Positions 11,001 to 21,916 are shown, numbered from the stretch's first letter. The stretch is 64,000 nucleotides of DNA from Ascarosepion bandense (GCA_037127315.1 JBBBDQ010000419.1:6547501-6611500); one strand, 5' to 3'. Program-made: numbers and translations. The notes: generated from the sequence alone by a model not told the origin.

Positions 11001-11204
11001 CAAAGCTTACTGCACCTGTTATTTCCAAGCGGTCACCCATCAAGGTTCGACGTTTCTTAATGTTTCAACGTTAAATGTAAAGATAATAGCCATCTTCAGT
11101 CTCTTTGATTCCTAATATTCCTTAGAGTTAAATGATTAACAATTTAGTTTAGTCCAGCGTCATCTTCATTCCTTCTTTCGTTATATTATACGAGTGGGTT
11201 CGTG

Positions 11205-11310
11205 TGGGTCCATGCCGTCAAAAATGACGGCAAAATATTTACATCGATATATCGTCTAAAATGACGGCAACATATATATGGATGTTGAGTATCTTACATT
11301 AAGACATAAG
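11205..11310 (-). repeat. Dispersed repeat C (palindromic TGCCGTCA)
   Basis: Contains CCGTCAAAAATGACGGCA and GTCTAAAATGACGGCAACAT, shared with 32313-32460 and, split, with 18988-19530. The internal inverted symmetry suggests a small DNA-transposon derivative. Non-coding. Confidence 0.55.
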
Positions 11311-11340
11311 AAAAAATAATCCAAACTCCTAAGAGTAACA

Positions 11341-11341
<1 letters not shown>

Positions 11342-11392
<51 letters not shown>
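11342..11392. repeat. (AT)n microsatellite
   Basis: About 25 AT units. Confidence 0.98.
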
Positions 11393-11396
<4 letters not shown>

Positions 11397-11892
11397 AATT
11401 CCGATGTTCAAATCAGTTGTATGGCCATTTCTACATGAAATCCCTAAGAGAAATTTCACGTATCATCAGCAACTTACATATATATAATATTGATATCCCT
11501 ATAGGCAGTTAGGCTGTATAGGATAAACAAACCTACTAGAGTTTAGTACTCAGATCTAATAGGTTTATTTATCCTATACAACCTATAATTCTATAAGCCT
11601 ATAATTCAACTGGAATTCGAACTCGGAATAAAAAGGCGATCCGAGTTCAAATTTCGGGATAGTTTGTTCACATTCACAGAAATGCTCTTGAAAAACACAT
11701 GAATCCATCCCCCTCAACCCAAATATAGGTTAAATGGCAGGGTAGTGCAGGCTATTTCGTTGTGTGTGGCAATTCATTTGAGAGAAGGAAAAGTCCGAAT
11801 TCCAAATCGCGAAGAAGGCAACGGGAAAACGCTAGACTATCATTCTGAAGAAGGCATGGTATTTCACAGATTAAAAGAAACACATGATCGTC
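11393..11892. other. No recognised gene; SINE scrap near 11600
   Basis: A short SINE-1 head fragment (CTGGAATTCGAACTCGGA) lies near 11610. Around 11500-11590 an imperfect inverted pair sits on either side of a GTTTAGTACTCAGATC centre. No gene. Confidence 0.4.
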
Positions 11893-11960
<68 letters not shown>

Positions 11961-11961
11961 T
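11893..11961. repeat. (ATCT)n microsatellite
   Basis: Uninterrupted run of about 17 units. Confidence 0.98.
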
Positions 11962-12533
11962 GTATTTTTTTATTACAATGGTTTATAAAAGTAATATATC
12001 ACTACACAAAAATTCATTGTTAAACATTCTATTGTTAAACAGATGATTATGGATGTGTCTATATTAGGTTGAACTATGAAGTTTAAAATTTAGGTTGCAT
12101 GAAGGACATTGTTGCTTTATGTCATAACATTGTCTGAGGAAGATACATACCAGGAACATACATTATTCAAATGTGTAGACATTAGTTTTTGACAGCAGGT
12201 CAGATTTTAGTTTTTTTAAAATTCAATATTTATACCACTGTATCTGTTTAAAGGGCTAAATTGTTTAGGTTAAAATCTGAGTGACGTAATTATGTTATAA
12301 TAAGGTATATTGGAGTTATTAAAACCAAATAAGCATCGTGTGGGTCATTAATTTTAATCGAATGACTTATATGTAATATTAAAGCATAAATTATGAATTA
12401 ACATTATAATTAATTAAATTTTAAAGAGATATATTTACGGTGTTTACATAAAACTGTCAAATCATTGCTATGGTTTAGTAGCATGTTCTTTTACTTCCTC
12501 ATAACTTGTCTTTTTGTTTATAAATCTCGATTC

Positions 12534-12535
<2 letters not shown>
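11962..12535. other. AT-rich, nothing recognised
   Basis: Low-GC sequence without convincing frames or repeat relatives within the window. Confidence 0.5.
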
Positions 12536-12587
<52 letters not shown>

Positions 12588-12602
12588 ACAGAGGTTTGTT
12601 CA

Positions 12603-12633
<31 letters not shown>

Positions 12634-12646
12634 TTTAGTCTGTTCA

Positions 12647-12690
<44 letters not shown>

Positions 12691-12703
12691 AGAGGTTTGT
12701 TCA

Positions 12704-12779
<76 letters not shown>

Positions 12780-12796
12780 AGAGAGAGGTTTGTCCA

Positions 12797-12844
<48 letters not shown>

Positions 12845-12859
12845 ACAGAGGTTTTTTCA

Positions 12860-12911
<52 letters not shown>

Positions 12912-12928
12912 AGAGAGAGGTTTGTCCA

Positions 12929-12982
<54 letters not shown>

Positions 12983-12992
12983 AGTCTGTTCA

Positions 12993-13030
<38 letters not shown>

Positions 13031-13040
13031 AGTCTGTTCA

Positions 13041-13074
<34 letters not shown>

Positions 13075-13084
13075 AGTCTGTTCA

Positions 13085-13130
<46 letters not shown>
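12536..13130. repeat. (ATCT)n array with two spacer types
   Basis: Tetranucleotide runs separated by CAGAGGTTTGTTCAT or CAGAGAGAGGTTTGTCCAT in the left part and TTAGTCTGTTCAT in the right part. The spacers share the GTYYRTTCAT core found in the arrays at 4110 and 63293. Confidence 0.97.
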
Positions 13131-13489
13131 CGCAACATTATTAATTGAGAGAAAGTAGACATTCCTATAATATATTTTTCGATGTGATAGAGCGTATATA
13201 ATATTAATAAATTGAAATATTATTTGCTGTTGTTAAGAAAACGTTTCCGCAGTTTTGCCCGCCAATCATCAGTGGATTAAAGCATTGATTCGGAAATTGT
13301 AGTAATTATGAGTTTAATGTCTGGGCTGGGCAGTGTGTACTTGGATTCTGTGGAAACCGGTTGAGCAAGTGGTACTAAAAATAAGAACCAGACGAGATAT
13401 ACCAAGATAAGATCAGTGGAATGAGATCAGTCTACCCCTATGGATTAAATAATGAATTCAGTTCAGATTACTCGGATAGGTTACTCGGA

Positions 13490-13595
13490 TCGGTGTACCC
13501 CTGATGAAGGCTATAATACACAAAGGCCGAAACGTTGTGATAACTAAAGCAAAGATCATAACAATGGTACGTATGAAAATAGTGTAAAAATAATT
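13490..13595 (+). repeat. Solo arm of foldback family A with hammerhead-like core
   Basis: Matches one arm of the inverted-repeat elements at 25910, 43799 and 51978 (shared right end AATAGTGTAAAAATAATT). It carries CTGATGA (13501-13507), a 4-bp stem GGCT/GGCC (13509-13512 with 13525-13528) and GAAAC (13529-13533). That is the order of a hammerhead core, but I find no matching stem I. Confidence 0.55.
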
Positions 13596-13719
13596 AGTTT
13601 CCGGAATAGGGTGTGGCCTAACTTTTGAATGTGGCTTACGAAATCCTGTCACTAGTTTCGTATGTGACCTACATTAAAAAAAGCTATTATAAGGAAGTAT
13701 TGTAACTGTCTAGTAAAGG

Positions 13720-13775
13720 TTAGGGTTAGAATTAAGGTTAAGGTGAAGGAATGGTTAGGGTTAGGATTAGGGAAC
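13720..13775. repeat. Interstitial telomere-like TTAGGG tract
   Basis: Degenerate GGTTAGGGTTAG units within about 55 bp. Too short and diverged to be a chromosome end. Confidence 0.6.
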
Positions 13776-13916
13776 TAGTTTCAATAAATAGAAGAATACT
13801 TATATCTATAAACATACTCTTACTGAGGTAGGACACATTCAAACCAGGTAGGCCACATACTATTCCGGCACCAAGAATTACCTCTATAACCAATGCTATC
13901 ACATATAGGATTGAAT

Positions 13917-14130
13917 TGGAGTAGATAGACTAAAGTATCGCCCGGTTCACACTCCACCCATGTCTATTGAACAGGTGAAGAGGCTCATCCCTTGTTTCCT
14001 GTTTAGGATATGGTTTCCGGTTTTTCTCTTTTCCAATCTTTTCACTCTTACATAGCCCCCTGCGCATCAGTGGCGTTTTCGCCTTGCTTGGGGTGATATG
14101 ATTAAAAAAAATAAATAAATAAATAAATAT
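13917..14130 (+). mobile_element. Short retroposon with jockey-like LINE 3' tail
   Basis: Shares its left boundary (AATTGGAGTAGATAGACTAA) and its whole length with 38976-39170. The last ~80 bp (CTGCGCATCAGTGGCG, then CTTGCTTGGGGTGATATG, ATTAAAAA) are the 3' end of the jockey-like LINE seen complete at 44178-45394. It ends in an (AAAT)n tail. Two copies with the same start point imply a defined short element, not random 5' truncation. Confidence 0.65.
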
Positions 14131-14301
14131 GTATAAAATGTAGTTGCTTTGGAAGTTTATATAAAAAAAAGGGCAGAAATCGGAGCGGTTGTTGGAGAAA
14201 ATGAGACGATAATTACATAAAATGGTTTTATATTCAGCTTACAACTACTGCTACCGATCTTTTTTTCTACTAGTGGCGGTTCGTTTATATTGTCAGGCAA
14301 G

Positions 14302-14306
14302 ACGTG

Positions 14307-14354
<48 letters not shown>

Positions 14355-14392
14355 TGAGAGAGAGAGAGAGAGAGAGTGAGAGAGAAAGAGAG
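14302..14392. repeat. (GT)n then (GA)n
   Basis: Composite dinucleotide tract. Frames through it are artefacts. Confidence 0.97.
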
Positions 14393-14399
14393 TCGTTCA

Positions 14400-15384
14400 C
14401 CTGCAAAATGGATTAACCTGTAAGCACTTAAATCACCTCGGATGACCCCGACGCAATGGTTTTGCGATAGGCATTCGGTAATGACTTGAGTCTCAATTGA
14501 AAGCCTTGAAACAGTGATGAGCCACATCAGATGGTTAGGCACCGTACGCTCACAGTAGGTCCCACAGCACGATCCCGGATGGAAAGCAATGCTGTTACAT
14601 TCCGGATAAAGATGCTCGTCAACGATCTGACTTCCGGTTCCTTTTCCTTACGTTGCCAACAGCATCAGCGTTCTGTGAAGAGATCATTCTGCGAGTGATT
14701 TCTACAGCGCCTCGGTGCACCTCTGTCCAATAAACATCCCCTCACCTAAACCCATCTTAAAGTCGCCGGAAGTCCGGCTGGGGGACATCTATAAGATAAC
14801 CTTGAAATCCACTAAAGATGTGAAAAAGAAAAAAAAAATCGACAGACCATTTATACTTTACGGCTTCTAATCTGTGTTGCTTTTATCATTTCTTTATCTG
14901 TAATCTTTAATCTACAGAAACATAACACCGTCACTATATTATAAAGTTCTTTTTTTTTCAAATCCCCTCTCATTTAAAGACGTAGGCGATCATTACTCAC
15001 AACAGATTCCTTTTCTTTAATATCTGTAGAGTACCACGCATTCTTGGGAAAGATAGTGAAATGGATTTTGGTTGGTTTCCTGAAGGTTTAGAATTTAAAA
15101 ATTATATTTTCCAATACTGGCTACCAAGCAAAACTAGATACCCCATTCTACTCTACATTTTAAGACATAGTTTGTAGGACAAAGAAATTAACAGATAATT
15201 TTCCAGGACAATCTTGCGAAAATGAAGTTAGTAAATTCTTTAAAAACGTGCTTGATTGAAATAGTTTGATGAGAAAAAATGTTATACCTACAATCCATAA
15301 ATTATAAGTTAATTGAAGCAAATAATATTTTTTATCAAATTCAAAATAATAAGGATTCAGTTTCAAAACAATATTCATCATTTT
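14400..15384. other. No recognised gene
   Basis: 14400-14830 is less AT-rich than its surroundings, has no long frame and no relatives in the window. 14831-15384 is AT-rich. A 73-codon reverse frame at 15160-15381 is hydrophobic and AT-driven and is not convincing. Confidence 0.4.
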
Positions 15385-15855
15385 TGTTTTGTTTGATTTT
15401 GTTTAGCAACATATTACCTCTGTGGGTTATTTAATGCCGAGCTCTAAATATCTTGATACAGTTTGAAGACTTCACCTACAGATAAAAAGTATTGTTGGTC
15501 ATTTTGCTATAAAATTTATTGTGGGAAATTCTGCTCTAAAAATGTATTGTTGGTAATTCTACTATAAATATATCTCGTTGGTAATGTTTTTCGTATAAAT
15601 TGTATTGCTGGTAATTTTACAATAAAAATGTATTTTTATACTTTCACAGGGTTTTTGTTTCTTTTGAGGATTCACTATTTGTCCATAGCTAAGACCCTAG
15701 AAGGTCCTACCTACCCAGGTCCAAGTGGACTGGGAAGAAAAGCATTTAAGAGGTGGTACTTCGATCATTAAAAATTTCCAATCTCCCGATCAGAGGACTT
15801 GTTACCGGATGTATTTTATCATCATACCCAGGACTAAATGTATATCGTAACAGAA
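15385..15855 (+). repeat. Dispersed repeat G, long copy
   Basis: Order: CCTCTGTGGGTTATTTAATGC, then about five subrepeats of 27-30 bp (ATTGTTGGTAATTNTACTAT type, 15490-15635), then TTTTTATACTTTCACAGGG, TTCACTATTTGTC, and CATTTAAGAGGTGGTACT. The same order recurs at 53050-53835. Non-coding. Probably a non-autonomous transposon of unknown class. Confidence 0.65.
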
Positions 15856-15858
15856 TGT

Positions 15859-16095
15859 CAGTCAGTCAGTTAAGTGCCATACATGATACATGCTTTGGGC
15901 GATCTTGTCTCGAAAGAGACATGACTTACTGGGCAGACGATTACTCCGCAGTAGGTTTCAATTGCTTTTTGCGGTAGACTGGTTGCCAGCCAAGGCTATA
16001 GAACCCAGTCTGTCCTATTATTTAACCCATCAATGGAGGGAAGAGACGGATTAATACCTTTCCCAAGGGTATTTGTGCGTAAGTGAATTGCATTG
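15859..16095 (-). mobile_element. SINE-1, head-less copy
   Basis: Starts CAGTCAGTTAAGTGCCATAC and carries the CTCGAAAGAGACATG and GCGGTAGACTGGTTGCC blocks. It ends before the tRNA-like head, where a SINE-2 begins. Confidence 0.7.
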
Positions 16096-16109
16096 TTACA
16101 TTGGGTACT

Positions 16110-16235
16110 TCGTCGTGATGTAATGGTTATCAGGCTTATTATCAATTAAGACCGAGTGGAGGGTTCGATCCTCAATGGTTGTTTCACACTTTCGGCCTTG
16201 GATCGCATCTAAGCTACGCTTAGAATACCACCTTA
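16110..16235 (+). mobile_element. SINE-2 copy
   Basis: The clearest tRNA-like head of this family: A-box-like TGTAATGGTTATCAGG and a near-consensus B box GGTTCGATCCTC, followed by TTTCGGCCTTGGATCG and AAGCTACGCTTAGAAT. No cloverleaf can be drawn, so it is not a functional tRNA gene. Confidence 0.65.
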
Positions 16236-16324
16236 TGTTAGCGACCTTTTTTTATCTGTCTATGTAAATATCTACATATATTAGTTATCTAGCTATCTGA
16301 TTGTCTAATTATAAACACTTTTTA

Positions 16325-16343
16325 TCGAATTCACCCCAAGCAA
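16325..16343 (-). pseudogene. Jockey-like LINE 3' terminus, split from 17104-17350
   Basis: GAATTCACCCCAAGCAA is the complement of the LINE 3' end (TTGCTTGGGGTGA). The rest of this copy resumes on the other side of the mariner insertion. Confidence 0.55.
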
Positions 16344-16345
16344 TA

Positions 16346-17101
16346 TTAGGTTGTCCCAAAGGTTCGTAAACACTTGCAAAATATTGAAATTTTACTCGCC
16401 AAGTAATAAGGTTACCAGAAAACACTTGCAAAAAATTGAAATTTTACTCGCACAAACAACAAAAATTATTGCTCAAAATAAAGACCATCATTTTCTAAGA
16501 CTTTCTGCCATCGATGTACAAGCTTTCAGATCTGGTCAAAGTACCATTCAGCCGGCTTCGAATCAAAGAATTCTTGACACGCTTCCTCGACTTCATCAAA
16601 GAGTCGAATCTGCGGCCCTTCAGAAAGTGTTGCATTGAGCGGAAAAGGCGGTAATCTGATGGAGCCCAGTCAGGACTGTAGGCTGGATGTGGCAGAACTT
16701 CAACGTCGTCCAGCTATTCAAACTTGTCTTTGGTCTTCCTGGCGGTGTGTGGCGTGGCATTATCCTGCTGCATCAAAGCGCGCTTTCAGTTGATCAGAGC
16801 CGGGTACTTTTGCTTCAACTTTTCGTAGACCCGCTCAAGTTGCCGACAGTAAAGTTCGGCACTGATGGCACAACTATTCGGAACCAACTCAAAATGCATG
16901 ATTCCTTCAAAGTTCCACCAAACGCACAATATGACTTTCTTGCCCAATCGATCTTGTTTTGGAACCGACGGTGTCTCTTGCCCTTTCTGAACCCATCGCT
17001 TGTCTTAATTGTGCTGGACCAGATAGTATTGGGCAAGAAAGTCGTTGTGCGTTTGGTGGAACCCATTTCGCAAGTATTTACGAACTTTTGGGACAACCTA
17101 A
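16346..17101 (-). mobile_element. Mariner transposon, deleted, TA target duplication
   Basis: A 756-bp element with inverted termini starting TTAGGTTGTCCCAAA, matched to the complement ending at 17101, flanked on both sides by TA (16344-16345, 17102-17103). These are textbook mariner features. Shorter than the usual ~1.3 kb: the first third of the transposase is missing. The left end contains a partial local duplication (AATTGAAATTTTACTCGC twice). Segment 17029-17063 is an inverted copy of 16916-16953, a sign of internal rearrangement. Confidence 0.9.
16480..17020 (-). pseudogene. Mariner transposase, C-terminal two thirds
   Basis: Reverse-strand relic of the DD-D cut-and-paste transposase. 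In order: WVQKGQETPSVPKQDRLGKK, VILCVWWNFEGIMHFELVP, the second catalytic region QQDNATPHTARKT, and the third, HPAYSPDWAPSDYRLF, followed by SMQHFLKGRRFD. The last two are diagnostic of mariner. By my reading the two catalytic aspartates are 35 residues apart, one more than the family's usual 34. A TAG stop sits a few residues after the second motif (FE-stop-LDD) and the N-terminal DNA-binding part is gone, so it is inactive. It may still serve as a source of ends. Confidence 0.85.
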
Positions 17102-17103
17102 TA

Positions 17104-17350
17104 AAATCACTAAGACACAAGGGGTTATTGGATGTAAAAGAAAGCAGAAACCTTATTGAAGAATGAAAACAACTGAGGAGTGATCAGGAAAGCAGTAGAT
17201 ATCGATTGATATTGCAAGTTAGATTTTTGAAGATCAAAGTTAGCTGGAAAGCAAGGAGTGAGAAGAGAGTTACCCAAGCGAATATTGCAAGAAAAGAAAA
17301 TGTTAGCATAGAACTTACAGTTACGTTTAGCCACTTCTACAGACAAATAC
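17104..17350 (-). pseudogene. Jockey-like LINE 3' part, very degenerate
   Basis: Aligns by eye with the conserved 3' coding segment seen at 49670-49800 and 19930-20050: the order AGCTGGAAAGCAAGGAGTGA, GAGTTACCCAAGCGAAT, AAGAAAATGTTAGCATAGAA mirrors the better copies. With 16325-16343 it forms one LINE copy interrupted by the mariner. Confidence 0.5.
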
Positions 17351-17932
17351 CTAATATTTTCTTGCCAATTTTCATAATGTTTTATCTTCTCTAGCCTTTT
17401 TCAGATGTTTTTCAGGTAATCTTCAGGGAATTCTGATCCGAATCCTTCATTTAATTTATGAAGGGGTGGATTGTTGTCGTTCCTTTGCTCATTTGTGTGG
17501 ATATTTCATCTATTTAGTAGATCGGATCAGTTATTGCTCATTGGCTAATACAGGGATTGAACTCACACTTACTGTGTCAGCAGATTCTAACAAATAACGC
17601 TATAATTCCCATGAAATCATTCTTTGGTTCAATTAACTTAGAATAAAGTTTGATTATTATATAAATGGCATTTTTCGAGTGATGTTTTAAATATGTTAAT
17701 AGCTTTAAAATGTATTGGCAATGTTAATTTTTCTTTTAACTTAAGATTAAAATTGCAGTTCAATAAATATTATAAGCATCCGAACTTAGAGGGTGTGGAA
17801 TTTAATAGATTGTCAAGTATTTATTATCGTATTTAGCTTATCTTAGAAATATCTTTCATTTTCGGAATTAAATACCATAAACCTCAATCAAACAGAAACA
17901 ACTATGAACGATACTATTATAATAAAAACTGT

Positions 17933-17935
<3 letters not shown>
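17351..17935. other. AT-rich, nothing recognised
   Basis: No frame, repeat relative or structural motif found. Confidence 0.5.

Positions 17936-17989
<54 letters not shown>
17936..17989. repeat. (AT)n microsatellite
   Basis: About 26 TA units. Confidence 0.98.
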
Positions 17990-17993
<4 letters not shown>

Positions 17994-18145
17994 CACCGGA
18001 ATTGGCTCCGTTCATTCTCTTTACTACCAGTTGGTAAATTTTACTACCAGTTATAAAAGCTCTTGTCGCGTGTTTGTTCTTTAACAATGTCTATTACTTT
18101 TTTGTAATAATTATGTCGCCAAATATTGAAGAATATATATATATT

Positions 18146-18793
18146 AAAAAAGGATTAATTCAAAGATGTTGAATAGCCATTTCGATATGAAGATCCCCAC
18201 GGGGGACGACACATCACCTCAGCAACAGAAAAAACCTTTCAGAAACTGGAGAAAAATTAGTCTACTTTTCCTTTTTAAATAGATTGCAAAGAAATTAAAA
18301 AATAAATAATAAAATAAAATAAAAATTTTTTGAATTTGTCCAGCGTCTGTAATATTTTTTTCTTTAGTTTCTTTCTTTTTCCCCCCCCTTCCTTCTTTTA
18401 TCTCTCTTATCACCTTTTTTCCGTGTTGCTTAAACTTACGTCGATTTAACACGGCTGTCTGTTAATTTTTAGTTACATTCTCCCTTTTTTTTTGCGAACC
18501 CAGACGATGTCAATTTTTTTCTTTTCTTATTTATTTGATTTTATTCTATCTTTTTCTTTTTCTTTTTCGTTTTCTTTTTCTTTTTCTTTCCCTTTATTTT
18601 TATTTTTATTTTATTTTATTTTATTATTTATTTTTTAATTTCTTTGCAATCTATTTAAAAAGGAAAAGTAGACTAATTTTTCTCCAGTTTCTGAAAGGTT
18701 TTTTCTGTTGCTGAGGTGATGTGTCGTCCCCCGTGGGGATCTTCATATCGAAATGGCCATTCAACATCTTTGAATTAATCCTTTTTTAATATA
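18146..18793. repeat. Long inverted repeat with 185-bp arms
   Basis: Arms at about 18146-18330 and 18607-18793 are near-identical reverse complements. Both contain GATCCCCACGGGGGACGAC, CACATCACCTCAGCAACAG and the CTTTCAGAAACTGGAG block. The spacer of about 275 bp is a T-rich polypyrimidine tract with no gene. It could be a foldback transposon or two opposed copies of one repeat. Confidence 0.85.
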
Positions 18794-18940
18794 TATTTGC
18801 TCTGTAATATTTTATTACATGGAGCTCTCTTCCTGTATCATTTTTTAATATTAAAATAAATTTTTAATATTAATTAGGATCGGGTTTTTGGGAATTTACC
18901 TTCCTGCTTTTTTCCCTTGGATTGAAGTATCTGAATTAAA

Positions 18941-18944
<4 letters not shown>

Positions 18945-18987
<43 letters not shown>
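18945..18987. repeat. (AT)n microsatellite
   Basis: About 21 AT units. Confidence 0.98.
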
Positions 18988-18989
<2 letters not shown>

Positions 18990-19065
18990 CTGTCGTGCTC
19001 GGGGGGGTATTTTGTATTTTTTTCTTATGCTTTAATGTAACATACTCTACATTAATGTAGGTACA

Positions 19066-19114
<49 letters not shown>

Positions 19115-19430
19115 TGTGTGTATTTTGGCAGCATTTTTTCATTAATGCAGGTTTCATTGAATAATATAGACAAGTTTTGTCTATTAATTTTGTGTAGGAT
19201 CCGTTCATACCGTCTGATATACTTGATGGTGATGTCGTTGAAAGACAACAAAAAATCACAGTATTTGTTGAATTTTTTATCGGGTCTAAGCTTTCGGCTC
19301 ACATAAGCCATTATCAAAGAGTAAATATTAACACACAGTAAACATAGAACATTTAAGCTATTAACAATAAAGAGAATTGAATTGAAAATATAGGTCCATC
19401 CCTACCGTGGCGGATGGCCGAAGACAGTGA

Positions 19431-19472
<42 letters not shown>

Positions 19473-19530
19473 CCATCATTTTAAATGGCATATCAATAGA
19501 AATATTTTGACGTCGTTTTTGATGGCACAG
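18988..19530. repeat. Dispersed repeat C, split by a PLE fragment
   Basis: Left part 18988-19070 (TCCTGTCGTGCTCGGG to GTAGGTACATC) and right part 19468-19530 (GTTGCCATCATTTTAAATGG onward) are contiguous in the copy at 32313-32460. The ~400 bp between them holds (AT)n runs and a PLE N-terminal fragment. Confidence 0.55.
19105..19320 (-). pseudogene. PLE N-terminal coding fragment with hammerhead-like leader
   Basis: A reverse frame of 70 codons (MIMAYVSRKLRPDKK..., then FLLSFNDITIKYIRRYERIL and INRQNLSILFNETCINEK). It is conserved at the protein level with 25322-25527 and, in its last part, with 56160-56395, so it was once coding. I place it at the N-terminus of a Penelope-like protein by recall of similar octopus PLE sequences; this needs a search. 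Just upstream on the same strand (19319 to 19291) is TTTGATAA, a GGCTTATGTGAGCC hairpin and GAAA, a degenerate hammerhead core. Coding stops at an (AT)n run. Confidence 0.6.
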
Positions 19531-19795
19531 GTTCTCTCATATTTGAATATTCTACTTTCCATCACATAAGCGACCAGGAATCTACGACCCAACATTTTCT
19601 GAAAAAATCGCATGGGTGACTGTATTTGGTGTATGTATTCACAAAATATCGAAACTAATGCATGGCTTTAACTGTTAAATCATAGTGAAGACTTTTTTTA
19701 AGAAATATTCGTCAATCAATAGAAACTAATATTCGTACTCTTGAGGTCAACACAATGTTCGGTCAATCCTTATATTAAACCGGCGTAGGTGCATT

Positions 19796-20850
19796 TTCTT
19801 TTAATCATTTCATCCCAAACCAGCCAATAAAGTCTCTAAGATGCAAGGATTTACTGAGTGATAGAGAATGTGAAAAAATATGCCATTTACGAAGAAGACA
19901 ATAAAAGAACGCAAATCAAGAAGACAGAAGATAACGGTTGATATCGCATTTAAAGAGTTGTCAGGAAAAAAAGACAGAAAAGGGTTCCACAAGCAAGAAA
20001 TGCGATAGAAAAAAACTGTTAGCATAGAACCTACGTTTACATATATTCTTTTCAACTGTAAGATCATGCCACCAATTTAATAATGGCCTTAAATTCATAA
20101 AGTCTAGGTACCACAGACGAAATTTAATCAAAAATATTTACAGAAAAGGTACAGAGAAGCGGCATTATGTTGGTGGGAAAGTGAATGAATCCGTGATGCA
20201 AGGCCAGGGCCAATAACATTGCCAATTCTTCTTTGGATTTTATAAAGAATTAATAGTAGAAGCTCGAAACCATGTGGCAGCAATATTCAAAGCAAGAACG
20301 ACTGGAACTCCTATAAATATGTAAGATAGTTTCTGACGAGAAAAATGTCTCGCTTGATACAGTGAACCTATTTTACAAGCTGCAGACCTAGAAACTGATT
20401 TAATATAATCTTTTCATTTCATATCAGCTGAAAATTTTAGTCCGAGAAGGCGTAATGAGTTACTTTCCTGAAGGTTAGAATCAGTCATGTTAATGGAAGG
20501 CATTTTGGGTTCTCCCAAAGGATTTAAAGAGAGTAGTTTCGTTTTTGGAGCGTTAACATTAAAAATCTACTCCTTGCCCCATTTAACAACAGATTGTCGG
20601 TCATTCTTTAGATCAGCTCAAACGGACCAGACTTACTATTAAGACAGGTGTAAATAGTTTTGTTATCAGCATAGATAATGAGTTGAGAAGTGATGACGCC
20701 ATTAAATTCATTTATGTAAATTACGAACAACGTGTGCCCAAGGATAGAGCCCTGGGGAACACCCGCATTGATGCAAAGGGATCTAGAAGAGTGGCCATTC
20801 AAGAGAACGTTCATTTCGTATTAGTTGAGAAAAAGGGTCAGAAGACGAAG
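19796..20850 (-). pseudogene. Jockey-like LINE, reverse transcriptase and 3' end, degenerate
   Basis: A reverse-strand copy running from the 3' end (ATCATTTCATCCCAAACCAG at 19804) up to the palm. The best part is 20608-20814: NGHSSRSLCINAGVPQGSIL (RT motif B region), TLFVIYIN, then IIYADNKTIYT, where the catalytic YADD is changed to YADN. Loss of that aspartate and several frameshifts make it inactive. 5'-truncated before the first palm aspartate. Confidence 0.75.
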
Positions 20851-21540
20851 TTGACTGATGAGTGCTGGAAAATTTATTAACCACACCAAGTCTACTAAGG
20901 AGGTTTAATTTTGTGAACACGAATAGATATTTAAATTACGCTTTTCTGGAGTGACAGTTCTGCCAATGTAAATGGATTTTGAAATTATATACTTCTTACA
21001 CAAATGAAAGCGAAATTCTGTTTTATATTGGGGTAATGGGGTAAAACAAAGCAATCAGTATTTTCTTAAATAAAATCATTCAATTTATTTAATAGAAAGT
21101 CCGAATAACACTTATCATGCTATTGCTTTGCTTGAACAGTATTTTCCCATCAGAAATGCTTTATCAACACACGAAATTAAAATTTTTCCATTGTTTTTAA
21201 GATTTGCAACAGTAGCTTTGCTTAAATAACTGCAATTTGTAAATTAATAATCTGATTGGGTCCAAATTTTGTCACGTGCCAATTGAAGTTTAGTACTTCA
21301 TAAAAATCAGATGGATTTTTTAATTAGTAGCGTCATCTATGTGAGACCCGGGGCTTATTGAGTGATGTGTTATATTGTATATAATATTTCTAACTTTGAA
21401 ATAGATTCAAAATTTATATTCGTAAAGTAAGTATATCTTGAATATGTATAGATTCAGGGAAAACAATGACAAAATAGAAATTGCTTCGAGTGAGTCTTTT
21501 AGGATTTCATCAGTCTAATGAGATGCTTTCTTTTATGTTC
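20851..21540. other. AT-rich, nothing recognised
   Basis: No gene or repeat relative seen. Confidence 0.5.
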
Positions 21541-21542
21541 TT

Positions 21543-21845
21543 TGTGGGGCAATGGATATCGTCTCCGAAAGAGAATTCGAAGAGCCGAGTTCGAATTACA
21601 GTCAAATTCGTTTCATTCAGTTATGCACAAATACCCTTGGGAAAGTTATTATTCCATCTCTTTTCATTTCATCTATAGGTTGAGTAACAAGATAGATTGG
21701 GTTCTGTAGCCTTGGTTGACATCCAATCTACCGCAAAAAGTAATAGCAACCTACCGAGAGAAAATCTTCCGCCTAGTCCGTCATATCTCGAAAGAGGCAT
21801 GATTATGCAAGAGTGAATCATGTAGGGCAGTTAACTGACTGACTG
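21543..21845 (+). mobile_element. SINE-1 copy
   Basis: Head TGGGGCAATGGATATCG with B-box region GAGTTCGAATTACAG, body with ATACCCTTGGGAAAGTTAT and AAAGTAATAGCAACCTACC, end GTTAACTGACTGACTG. Nearly full length. Confidence 0.75.
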
Positions 21846-21916
21846 GACGGCACATGAACTCGAAGAAGTGGAGATGCTGAAATTCTGCACCTTTTACATT
21901 TTTCTTTATTTTTTAG

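Noticed and set aside
12514..13144. Frames of 156 and 182 codons (YLS repeats)
   Set aside because: Pure ATCT translation.
16110..16235. A tRNA gene
   Set aside because: A and B boxes are present but no cloverleaf can be drawn, and the sequence recurs as a dispersed repeat, so it is a SINE head.
19291..19319. A functional hammerhead ribozyme in the PLE leader
   Set aside because: Good stem II but CTGATGA is TTTGATAA and no stem I or GTC site can be placed; kept only as a degenerate core.
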